In this document: one piece after another, positions 39,629 to 46,337 of the stretch
Numbering within the stretch: position 1 is the stretch's first letter
Layout: every line of letters begins with the position of its first letter
From: Polynucleobacter alcilacus
GTDB taxonomy: Bacteria; Pseudomonadota; Gammaproteobacteria; Burkholderiales; Burkholderiaceae
Assembly: GCF_018881545.1 (NCBI RefSeq)
Contig: NZ_JACVQD010000001.1
Coordinates: forward strand, 1,766,776-1,830,775
Reading direction: 5' to 3'
DNA length: 64,000 bases
Notes under the pieces: generated by a model
The model's input: only the letters and a program-made list of their open reading frames with translations
The model's database searches: none
What the model was told of the DNA's origin: nothing
Translations under genes and position numbers: made by a program

Positions 39629-40852
39629 ATGCGATCATCTATAGAGCTAGGCCCATTCGTTTTAGTGCTCTTGCTTTTAGCCAGCATGCCCGCATTTGCG
39701 CAAAGCATTCAGTTTGGGGTAAGGCCATATTATCTAATCGATGTTATGAAGGAGGGACCCTTAAAAAGTAAGTTAAAAAGTTGTATCGGCATTACTCCTC
39801 ATCAATCTTCATTTTCAATAGCCCATCGTGGCGCTCCATTAGAGTTTCCCGAGCATACAGTGCAGTCCAATAAAGCAGCCGCTTTAATGGGGGCTGGTAT
39901 TTTTGAGTGTGATGTTACTTTTACTAAAGATAAGCAGTTGGTTTGCCGTCACGCGCAGAATGATTTACAGGAAACAACCAATATTTTGCTAACTAACTTG
40001 CAAGAGAAGTGCACCATACCCTTTACTCCAGCAAATGCTACAGCGTCTGCAGTAGCAGAGTGCCGTACAAGCGATATCACTCTAGAGGAATTTAAAACCC
40101 TACGTGGCAAGATGGATGGGTTTAATAAAAATGCGAAGGATATCCCGTCATATATGGCAGGTACACCTTCATGGAGAACTGAACTGTATTCCCAGGCTGG
40201 TGGCACTTTATTAACGCATCAGGAATCGATCGCCTTATTTAAACAATTTAGCGGTAAATTTACTCCTGAATTAAAAGCAGCAGTTGTGTCGATGCCTTAT
40301 TTAGGCTTCACCCAAGAGCAATATGCACAATCCCTGATTAATGACTATAAGAATGCTGGCGTATCTCCTAAGGAGGTTTTTCCGCAGTCATTTAATTTGA
40401 ATGATGTGATTTACTGGATCCAGAATGAACCAGAGTTTGGTAAGCAGGCCATTTATTTGGATGGTAGATACGAGCAGAAGGGGTTTAATGCTGCTGAGCC
40501 TGAAATGTTGAGTCCCACTATGCAAGAGCTCTATGCCAAAGGGGTGCGGTATATCGCTCCTCCGATCTGGGTTTTGTTAACAACTGATAGCGCTGGCGCA
40601 ATTATTCCATCTGCTTATGCTAAAGCGGCAAAAGATGCGAGCTTGAATATCATTACATGGTCTCTAGAGCGTGATGGACCCATGAATCAAGGTGGTGGTT
40701 GGTATCACCAATCCATTAAATCGGCTATTCGCTCAGATGGGCAAATTTATGAGGTTTTAGATGTGCTAGCTAAGCAAGTTGGTGTGAGGGGAGTATTTTC
40801 AGACTGGCCTGCCACCGTTACGTATTACGCAAACTGCATGGGATTAAATTAG
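39629..40852 (+). CDS. Periplasmic glycerophosphodiester phosphodiesterase
   Basis: 407 residues. A signal peptide (LVLLLLASMPAFA, cleaved near residue 24) precedes a GDPD TIM barrel. Catalytic residues are seen: His66-Arg67 in SIAHRGAP, the Glu/Asp metal pair in FECDVTF (93-95) and His108 in CRHAQ. It hydrolyses glycerophosphodiesters to glycerol-3-phosphate and an alcohol in the periplasm. It is larger than E. coli GlpQ (358), with extra sequence between residues 120 and 190. It lies 21 bases after the HD-domain gene and ends at a strong terminator. Confidence 0.88.
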   Translation: MRSSIELGPFVLVLLLLASMPAFAQSIQFGVRPYYLIDVMKEGPLKSKLKSCIGITPHQSSFSIAHRGAPLEFPEHTVQSNKAAALMGAGIFECDVTFTKDKQLVCRHAQNDLQETTNILLTNLQEKCTIPFTPANATASAVAECRTSDITLEEFKTLRGKMDGFNKNAKDIPSYMAGTPSWRTELYSQAGGTLLTHQESIALFKQFSGKFTPELKAAVVSMPYLGFTQEQYAQSLINDYKNAGVSPKEVFPQSFNLNDVIYWIQNEPEFGKQAIYLDGRYEQKGFNAAEPEMLSPTMQELYAKGVRYIAPPIWVLLTTDSAGAIIPSAYAKAAKDASLNIITWSLERDGPMNQGGGWYHQSIKSAIRSDGQIYEVLDVLAKQVGVRGVFSDWPATVTYYANCMGLN

Positions 40853-40944
40853 GCCTTGAAAGATATCAATTCGACAGCATTCATTGATTTTTTTCAGGGT
40901 TGAATTGGATGGTAGATAGGCTTTGGATTTACCGAGGAAAAGAA

Positions 40945-40974
40945 AAAGCCCCCGAATTTTCATTTAGGGGCTTT
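40945..40974. terminator. Terminator after the glycerophosphodiesterase; probably the original tRNA-Lys terminator
   Basis: AAAGCCCC and GGGGCTTT form an 8-bp stem, with A-runs on the left and T-runs on the right, so it can work in both directions. It sits only 6 bases from the displaced tRNA-Lys 3' fragment, in the same position as the terminator of the intact tRNA-Lys gene. Confidence 0.75.
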
Positions 40975-40979
40975 ATTTT

Positions 40980-41023
40980 TGGTGGGTCGGGCGAGATTCG
41001 AACTCGCGACCAATGGATTAAAA
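40980..41023 (-). repeat. Displaced 3' fragment of tRNA-Lys (left attachment-like repeat)
   Basis: 34 bases identical to the 3' end of the tRNA-Lys at 41962-42037, then one mismatch, then 9 more identical bases up to the anticodon loop. Beyond this the tRNA sequence is lost, so it is not a functional tRNA. It contains the T arm, acceptor 3' strand and CCA. Confidence 0.85.
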
Positions 41024-41063
41024 AGATCCAATTGGCCCAGACGGGTCGGTAAATTGCTTAAAC

Positions 41064-41657
41064 CTAGTCGCTGCTCTGCAAACGTTCCAGAATCAGATTG
41101 GCAAGAATGAGTTCATCGCCATTAAAGGCTAGTTCCATTGCTCGATAAATTTGCTCCTGCTCCAGGTCGGAGTAGTCGAGTTGATAGCCAGCTGATTGAC
41201 TAAGTTGGGAGATGAATATGCGTTGTACGCGACCATTCCCCTCTCGAAAAGGGTGTAGGGCGTTGATCTCTGATAGGTAGTGAGCCAGTCTTTTTGACAG
41301 GGTGTCAGCATCCAACCCTCTGAGCCAGTTTTCACGAGCCAGTTTGTTAAAGATGTCGTTTGCCGCAGATTCGATAAAGCGCACATTAGCAAAACGACTA
41401 TTGCCACGGCTAATATCTACTGTGCGAATCTTTCCGGCCCAGTCATATACATCCTGAAAGAGGGCCAAATGAATGCGCTGAAGATGAGCAAGATCAAATT
41501 GACCTGCAATGGGGTTCTCTAGAATTTCAATCGAGCGCAAAGTAGATAGCTCACCTTCATAAGCGTCTAAATCTTCAGCGTTAGTTATTTCTGCTTTGTT
41601 TCGAAGTACGTCTGTACCTGGGTAGCAGTAAGTGTCATCCGCGTCGTAGCGTGACAT
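41064..41657 (-). CDS. Fic-family AMP-transferase toxin
   Basis: 197 residues from the ATG at 41657 (MSRYDADDTYCYPG); a TTG 11 codons earlier is less likely. The Fic motif HPFREGNGRVQR (residues 135-146) is fully canonical, with catalytic His and the GNGR anion-binding residues, so it is predicted active. Fic enzymes move AMP from ATP to hydroxyl groups of target proteins such as gyrase. It has no inhibitory motif of its own N-terminal to the core. That fits class I Fic toxins whose inhibitor is a separate small protein, here encoded just upstream and overlapping by 23 bases. No secretion signal is seen. Confidence 0.92.
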   Translation of the reverse strand: MSRYDADDTYCYPGTDVLRNKAEITNAEDLDAYEGELSTLRSIEILENPIAGQFDLAHLQRIHLALFQDVYDWAGKIRTVDISRGNSRFANVRFIESAANDIFNKLARENWLRGLDADTLSKRLAHYLSEINALHPFREGNGRVQRIFISQLSQSAGYQLDYSDLEQEQIYRAMELAFNGDELILANLILERLQSSD

Positions 41658-41832
41658 AACGTTGTTTGGTTTCTTCCAATATTTGCGCAATACTTTTTTT
41701 GCCGGAAACGTAATCAGTGAGGTTTTGCTCTAACTGCTTGGTTGGAACAATGCCTTCAATCCGAGCGGAAGCCACAGCATTAGAAACGTTGTATTGGCGG
41801 GCTTGAGATTGGGTGGCAAACTTAGTTGGCAT
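41635..41832 (-). CDS. VbhA-type antitoxin of the Fic toxin
   Basis: 65 residues. The motif SARIEG (Ser22 to Gly27) matches the [S/T]xxxE[G/N] inhibitory sequence, whose Glu (here Glu26) blocks ATP binding in the Fic active site. A helical region with TKQLEQNLTDYVSGK follows, as in VbhA/FicA antitoxins. It precedes and overlaps the toxin gene by 23 bases, so antitoxin is made first. An inverted repeat lies upstream that could be its operator. Confidence 0.85.
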   Translation of the reverse strand: MPTKFATQSQARQYNVSNAVASARIEGIVPTKQLEQNLTDYVSGKKSIAQILEETKQRYVTLRRG

Positions 41833-41850
41833 AAATCTATTTTAGTGGAT

Positions 41851-41885
41851 TTAGGGCTGATTTCCTAGTCAAAAAATAGCCCTAA
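41851..41885. promoter_or_regulatory. Inverted repeat upstream of the Fic antitoxin gene
   Basis: TTAGGGCT (41851-41858) and AGCCCTAA (41878-41885) are exact complements 19 bases apart, centred 36 bases before the antitoxin ATG. On the minus strand a TTGACT between the arms could be a -35, but no -10 at good spacing follows. It may be an autoregulatory operator, or a leader hairpin. Confidence 0.35.
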
Positions 41886-41932
41886 AACAGGGTTTAAAGA
41901 GCTATTTAGAAAGATGATGCAGTCAATAAAAA

Positions 41933-41952
41933 AGCCCCGCAAAAGCGAGGCT
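41933..41952 (-). terminator. Terminator of tRNA-Lys
   Basis: On the minus strand AGCCTCGC, loop TTTT, GCGGGGCT (one G-U pair) is followed by a T-run. It lies 9 bases beyond the tRNA 3' end, inside the islet. Confidence 0.7.
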
Positions 41953-41961
41953 TAGTATTGC

Positions 41962-42037
41962 TGGTGGGTCGGGCGAGATTCGAACTCGCGACCAACGGAT
42001 TAAAAGTCCGCTGCTCTACCGACTGAGCTACCGACCC
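41962..42037 (-). tRNA. tRNA-Lys (anticodon TTT)
   Basis: A 76-base cloverleaf beginning GGGTCGGTAGCTCAG, with anticodon loop CTTTTAA, T loop GTTCGAATC and acceptor end CCGACCCACCA. All stems pair. The 3' half is duplicated 982 bases away as the boundary of the Fic islet. Confidence 0.97.
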
Positions 42038-42049
42038 GGTAAAACAAAG

Positions 42050-42058
42050 ATTATAGCA
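42050..42058 (-). promoter_or_regulatory. Extended -10 promoter of tRNA-Lys
   Basis: Minus-strand TGCTATAAT is a perfect extended -10, placed 12 bases before the tRNA 5' end. No clear -35 is seen 17 bases upstream. Confidence 0.6.
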
Positions 42059-42123
42059 AGAAGTTTATGGCTATTCCTGAGGTCTGGGCCGTTTGCCCGT
42101 AAGCCCTTGTACTTACAAGTAGC

Positions 42124-43461
42124 TTATGAGCTTACTCTTCTTGCAACAGGAGGATTTTTGGAAAAATACTCCTTAATTCCTCTCAAAATGGCTTCCGCAA
42201 TTCGGTCTTGATAGCCATCATCATTCAATCTAGCCTCTTCCTGAGGGTTACTAATAAAAGCAGTCTCTACCAAGATCGAAGGGATGTCTGGAGCCTTCAG
42301 AACAGCAAAGCTGGCTTGCTCTACTTTGCCTTTATGCAGAGCCGCAAACTCACCAATTTGCTTTAGAACAGAGTTAGCTACCTGCATGGAGTCTTTAATT
42401 TGGGCAGTAGTTGACATGTCTAGGAGTAGGTTAGCTACTTGTCGATCTTGCGTCTTGATATTAATGCCACCAATCAGATCTGAAGCATTTTCTTTATTAG
42501 CCATCCACCGCGCCATCGAACTACTAGCACCCATTTGTGAGAGGGCAAATACAGAAGCACCTTTCGCTCTTGGCTCAATAAAGGCATCCGCATGAATAGA
42601 AATAAATAGATCTGCTTCAACACGCCTTGCTTTTTGTACTCTGACATGTAAGGGCACGAAGTAATCACCATCTCTGGTAAGGTAGGGACGCATATAGGCT
42701 TCGCCCTCAATCTTTTCTTTGAGTCGCTTAGCAATCGAGAGCACGACATTCTTCTCTTTAGAGCCTAGTGCACCAATAGCGCCTGGGTCTTCACCTCCAT
42801 GTCCAGGATCAATGGCAATCGTAATCAAGCGTTTGTATTTAGCGGGTGCCGGAGTATCTTTGATCTCTGGGATGGCTTGTGCTACTGGAGTTTTGGGTGC
42901 ATCCTTTTCTTTTTTGGTTGCGAACTGCGCAATTAAGTCGACCTCTTCATTGGACTTTGCCAGAGCACTTTCTTTTTTTGCACTACTCTTCACTAACTCC
43001 ATCAGTGGATCGGGTGGGGTAGTGGGATACAGGTCGAATACCATACGAAAGTTGTATTCGCCAACGGGCTCTAGCGTAAAGAGTTGTGGCTTGATGGGTT
43101 CTTTTAAATCAAATACCAAACGCACAATCCCTGGCTGAAATTGGCCAACCCGGATTTGCGATACATAGGGATCATTTGGTTTTACCTTAGCCACTAAATC
43201 TTTTAGTGTGGGATTAAGTTCTAAGCCTTGTACATCAACGACCAAGCGATCTGGATTGGTGAGAATCTGCTGAGTGATGGGTAGTGGCGTATCAGACTCT
43301 AAGGTGATGCGGGTGTAGTCTTCGGAGGGCCAAATCCGTACCCCTAATATTTTGGCACCCCAAGCAATATCCACCTCGCTGAGCAATAGGGCAAAACTAA
43401 AGAGCTTCACTGAAGTCTTGAGATGCGTTCTTCTAGAGAGATTCACTTTCTTGCTAGTCAT
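42124..43461 (-). CDS. amiC: N-acetylmuramoyl-L-alanine amidase AmiC
   Basis: 445 residues. A Tat-type signal (SRRTHLK at residues 9-15 then a hydrophobic stretch), an AMIN septal-targeting domain (about 40-150), a linker rich in Lys/Ala, and an Amidase_3 catalytic domain (about 210-435). Zinc-binding motifs are DPGHGGEDPG, a Glu in GSKEKN, SIHADAF and VETAFISNP. It splits daughter-cell peptidoglycan at division and is usually activated by EnvC/NlpD-type proteins. Start overlaps the tsaE stop by 4 bases (ATGA), the common tsaE-amiC pair. Confidence 0.94.
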   Translation of the reverse strand: MTSKKVNLSRRTHLKTSVKLFSFALLLSEVDIAWGAKILGVRIWPSEDYTRITLESDTPLPITQQILTNPDRLVVDVQGLELNPTLKDLVAKVKPNDPYVSQIRVGQFQPGIVRLVFDLKEPIKPQLFTLEPVGEYNFRMVFDLYPTTPPDPLMELVKSSAKKESALAKSNEEVDLIAQFATKKEKDAPKTPVAQAIPEIKDTPAPAKYKRLITIAIDPGHGGEDPGAIGALGSKEKNVVLSIAKRLKEKIEGEAYMRPYLTRDGDYFVPLHVRVQKARRVEADLFISIHADAFIEPRAKGASVFALSQMGASSSMARWMANKENASDLIGGINIKTQDRQVANLLLDMSTTAQIKDSMQVANSVLKQIGEFAALHKGKVEQASFAVLKAPDIPSILVETAFISNPQEEARLNDDGYQDRIAEAILRGIKEYFSKNPPVARRVSS

Positions 43462-44000
43462 GTATTTACTTGAAGCGCTACTACTATTTTTTTGCCTTGC
43501 TCAGACAAAGCATTGATTGCAATAGTGCGTTCATTTTCTTCTGCGCCTGGAGTAAGCTGAATCTCAATATCAAATGCAGGAAGGGTGCCCTCAGCCTTTT
43601 CTGGCCACTCTATTACACAAAATCCAGGTACATCAAAGAGTTCTGCAAAACCGGCTTCTTGCCACTCTAGGGGATCGCGCATGCGGTAAAGATCAAAGTG
43701 ATGGGCTGTGTAGGCGTGTTGAGTACTTTGTAATAGATAAGGCTCGCATAAGGTGTAGGTAGGGCTTTTTACTTTTCCTTCGTAACCTAGAGTTTGGATT
43801 AAATCTCTAGCAAAGGTTGTTTTGCCAGCCCCCAGATCGCCCTGGAGAGCAATATTGAAGTGAGCCTCTGGGTTTTGTCCCAGGAATTGCGCAATACTGG
43901 CGGCAAGGCGCTTAGCTAAGGATGCCGTTTCTGCTTCCTGCCTACAATGTTGCTTAAACGATATGTTTGGAGATGCCTGAGGCGTCTGATTTCCGGTCAT
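43458..44000 (-). CDS. tsaE: tRNA threonylcarbamoyladenosine biosynthesis ATPase TsaE
   Basis: 180 residues with Walker A GDLGAGKTTFARDLI (about residue 49), SPTYTLCEPY, HFDLYR and VIEWPEKAEG, all typical of TsaE (YjeE). With TsaB and TsaD it forms t6A37 on ANN-decoding tRNAs, including the tRNA-Lys nearby. The N-terminus is about 25 residues longer than in E. coli (153). It is divergent from queG over about 40 bases and coupled to amiC. Confidence 0.93.
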   Translation of the reverse strand: MTGNQTPQASPNISFKQHCRQEAETASLAKRLAASIAQFLGQNPEAHFNIALQGDLGAGKTTFARDLIQTLGYEGKVKSPTYTLCEPYLLQSTQHAYTAHHFDLYRMRDPLEWQEAGFAELFDVPGFCVIEWPEKAEGTLPAFDIEIQLTPGAEENERTIAINALSEQGKKIVVALQVNT

Positions 44001-44043
44001 TGTCCTAGTTTATTCAATTATTGCGCTACATTCTGTATTGCCT

Positions 44044-45156
44044 ATGTCTTTATCTATACCTCAACCTACTGACACCACCCCCCTCGATCAGCCAGAGCTG
44101 CGCGCTTGGCTTGGGAAGCAGGCTGTCTTATTGGGTTTTGATGATTTACGGATTACGGATACCCATTTAGGTCCCGCTAGTGAACGCTTGCAAGCATGGC
44201 TTGCCGAAGGGCGTCACGGCCATATGGAATATATGCAGCGCCATGCGGAGTTACGTTCCAACCCCCAGTTATTAGTCCCAGGAACGGTCAGAGTGATTTG
44301 CGTCTCGATGAACTATCTTTCTCCCGAGAGTGATTTCGATGCTGAATGGCAGCGCCTAGAAAATCCCTCTCAAGCAGTGATCTCTCTGTATGCTCGCGGG
44401 CGTGATTATCACAAGGTGCTACGTAATCGTTTGCAAGAATTTGCCAAAGCGATTGAAGCAAAAATTGGTGCTTTTGGGTATCGCGTCTTTACTGACTCTG
44501 CTCCCTTAATGGAGGTTGAGCTAGCTCGTAAAGCAGGGCTGGGTTGGCGCGGTAAACATACACTCTTGCTCAATCGAGAATCGGGCTCGACTTTTTTCTT
44601 GGGTGAGATTTTGGTAGACGTACCATTACCGCTTGATTACGAGGAGGCTGAGCATTGTGGCAGCTGTCAATCCTGTATTGATATCTGCCCAACGAAGGCA
44701 ATCACTGCGCCGTATCAATTAGATGCTCGGCGTTGCATTTCTTATCTGACCATTGAGAACCCAGAAGCGATTCCGGTGGAGTTTAGAAGCGCGATGGGTA
44801 ATCGAGTGTATGGCTGTGACGATTGTCAATTAATCTGTCCTTGGAATAAATTTGCTCAGCGTACGCAACTACCCGACTTTGCGCAGCGCCATGGCCTAGG
44901 GCAAGCAAGTCTTTTACATCTATGGTCTTGGACAGAAGCAGAGTTCGAGCAGCGCCATGAGGGGAGCGCGATTCGTCGCATTGGATATAGTCGCTGGCGC
45001 CGAAATTTAGCGGTAGCCATGGGCAACGCCCTTGCTAGTGCTAGCCTTAGCATTGCAGTCAAGGAAGAAATTCACAGGGTATTGACTGAAGGTCTGGCTG
45101 ACGCTGATGCATTGGTGGCGGAGCACATTGAGTGGGCTCTAAACGCTTACAATTGA
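44044..45156 (+). CDS. queG: Epoxyqueuosine reductase QueG
   Basis: About 370 residues from the ATG at 44044; a TTG two codons earlier is possible. A cobalamin-binding reductase domain carries two 4Fe-4S motifs, CGSCQSCIDICPTKAI (about 202-217) and CDDCQLICPWNKF (about 258-270), then HEAT-like helices. It reduces epoxyqueuosine to queuosine in tRNA. It needs a B12 cofactor, so the host must make or import cobalamin. azlC follows after 3 bases. Confidence 0.94.
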   Translation: MSLSIPQPTDTTPLDQPELRAWLGKQAVLLGFDDLRITDTHLGPASERLQAWLAEGRHGHMEYMQRHAELRSNPQLLVPGTVRVICVSMNYLSPESDFDAEWQRLENPSQAVISLYARGRDYHKVLRNRLQEFAKAIEAKIGAFGYRVFTDSAPLMEVELARKAGLGWRGKHTLLLNRESGSTFFLGEILVDVPLPLDYEEAEHCGSCQSCIDICPTKAITAPYQLDARRCISYLTIENPEAIPVEFRSAMGNRVYGCDDCQLICPWNKFAQRTQLPDFAQRHGLGQASLLHLWSWTEAEFEQRHEGSAIRRIGYSRWRRNLAVAMGNALASASLSIAVKEEIHRVLTEGLADADALVAEHIEWALNAYN

Positions 45157-45159
45157 TGC

Positions 45160-45945
45160 ATGTCATCCAATGAGCAACCTTATATTGACCCCAGCGAGAT
45201 AACGTTAGAGGAGTCAGTAACTCAACGCTTTCAGAGTCCTAGCGACGCATTTTGGTCGGGCATCCGGGATGCTGCTGGTGCTCCCGCTATGGTTCTGTTT
45301 GCGGGTATGGTAGGCTTTGGTGCGATGGGAAAGACCAATGGCTTTGATGTTTGGTTCACTACCTTCACCTCTTTCTTTATGTTTGCCTTGCCAGGACAAG
45401 TCGTCTTACTAGAGATGGCGATTACGGGTTCATCTGTTTTAGCCATCGCTTTGGCAGTAACCTTGACCTCCACCCGTTTCATCACTATGACGGTGACACT
45501 CTTTCCGCAGTTTCACAATAAAGACCGCAATCGCAGTTTGTATGCTTCAGTACATTTATTAGCGATGACCGCTTGGGCAATCTCGATGCGCGAGTTTCAT
45601 GCAATTGAGACTAAGCATCGCTTAAGTTATTTCGTGGGCTTAGGTTTACTCTGCTGGTTGATCTCCGTACCCGGAACAATCTTAGGTTATTTCTTAGCGG
45701 GTATGGTGCCTGCGCCAGTGACTTTAGGTCTCGTCTTTATTAATCCTTTGTTCTTCTTGCTCACCTTTACTGAGGTAAAACCTTGGATTAATCGTATTGC
45801 AATCTTCTTAGGCTGTATTTTCGGTCCGATTTTCTTCATCATGGATCGTGATACTAGCTTGCTCACAGCAGGGCTTGTTGCAGGGACACTGGCTTACTTT
45901 ATTGATCGCAAGTTCTTGCGCAAAAAAGCCGGGGTGATCGGTTGA
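45160..45945 (+). CDS. azlC: AzlC-family branched-chain amino acid exporter, large subunit
   Basis: 261 residues with about seven membrane helices and the AzlC domain (GIRDAAGAPAMVLFAGMVGFGAMG split by position, about residues 28-50). With AzlD it exports valine, leucine, isoleucine or analogues across the inner membrane. It starts 3 bases after queG and its stop overlaps the azlD start (TGATG). Confidence 0.88.
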   Translation: MSSNEQPYIDPSEITLEESVTQRFQSPSDAFWSGIRDAAGAPAMVLFAGMVGFGAMGKTNGFDVWFTTFTSFFMFALPGQVVLLEMAITGSSVLAIALAVTLTSTRFITMTVTLFPQFHNKDRNRSLYASVHLLAMTAWAISMREFHAIETKHRLSYFVGLGLLCWLISVPGTILGYFLAGMVPAPVTLGLVFINPLFFLLTFTEVKPWINRIAIFLGCIFGPIFFIMDRDTSLLTAGLVAGTLAYFIDRKFLRKKAGVIG

Positions 45946-46304
45946 TGAATGCAATGGATACTATGACCAATGCACTCTCGGGCTTGGGTTTATGGATTGC
46001 CTTGGTTGGCGCTTGCCTAGGCACCTACTTTTGCCGCGCTATTGGTGTCTTTCTATCGAAGAGCATTAACCAAGATAGCGAAATCTTTCGTTGGTTAGCA
46101 GCAGTGACCTATGCAATGGTTGCGGCCTTAACAGTGCGACTGATCGTCATGCCACTAGGCTTAATGTCAACAGTACCTTTATGGATACGCATTCTGGTTT
46201 GCGCCTTAGCTATTGGCGTGATGGTATCCAAACCCACCAAACGCCTAGTTCCCGCTTTGTTGACTGGGACTTTGTTGATAGTAGGCTACGGCGTAATACG
46301 TTAA
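45945..46304 (+). CDS. azlD: AzlD-family exporter small subunit
   Basis: 119 residues with three to four hydrophobic helices (LGLWIALVGACLGTYFCRA near residue 13, and two in the C-terminal half). This is the usual small partner of AzlC. The ATG at 45945 overlaps the azlC stop; a TTG one codon earlier is less likely. It converges on a large flavoprotein gene with 33 bases between and no clear terminator. Confidence 0.85.
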   Translation: MNAMDTMTNALSGLGLWIALVGACLGTYFCRAIGVFLSKSINQDSEIFRWLAAVTYAMVAALTVRLIVMPLGLMSTVPLWIRILVCALAIGVMVSKPTKRLVPALLTGTLLIVGYGVIR

Positions 46305-46337
46305 GGTATTACATAAAAATATTCTAGTCTTCCGCCT

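Larger units (their letters stand above)
40980..42005 (-). mobile_element. tRNA-Lys-associated islet carrying a Fic toxin-antitoxin pair, without integrase
   Basis: Two direct copies of a 44-base sequence, differing at one base, bound this ~1 kb segment: 40980-41023 and 41962-42005. The right copy is the 3' half of an intact tRNA-Lys from the anticodon loop to CCA, a common attachment core for tyrosine integrases. Insertion would have restored the tRNA and pushed the old 3' end to the left. Between the copies only a Fic gene and its antitoxin fit. No integrase is present, so the element is either a deletion remnant or mobilised in trans. Confidence 0.6.

Noticed and set aside
42719-43138. Open frame of 139 codons antisense to amiC
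   Set aside because: Lies wholly in a conserved amidase gene and has no start signals or family features.
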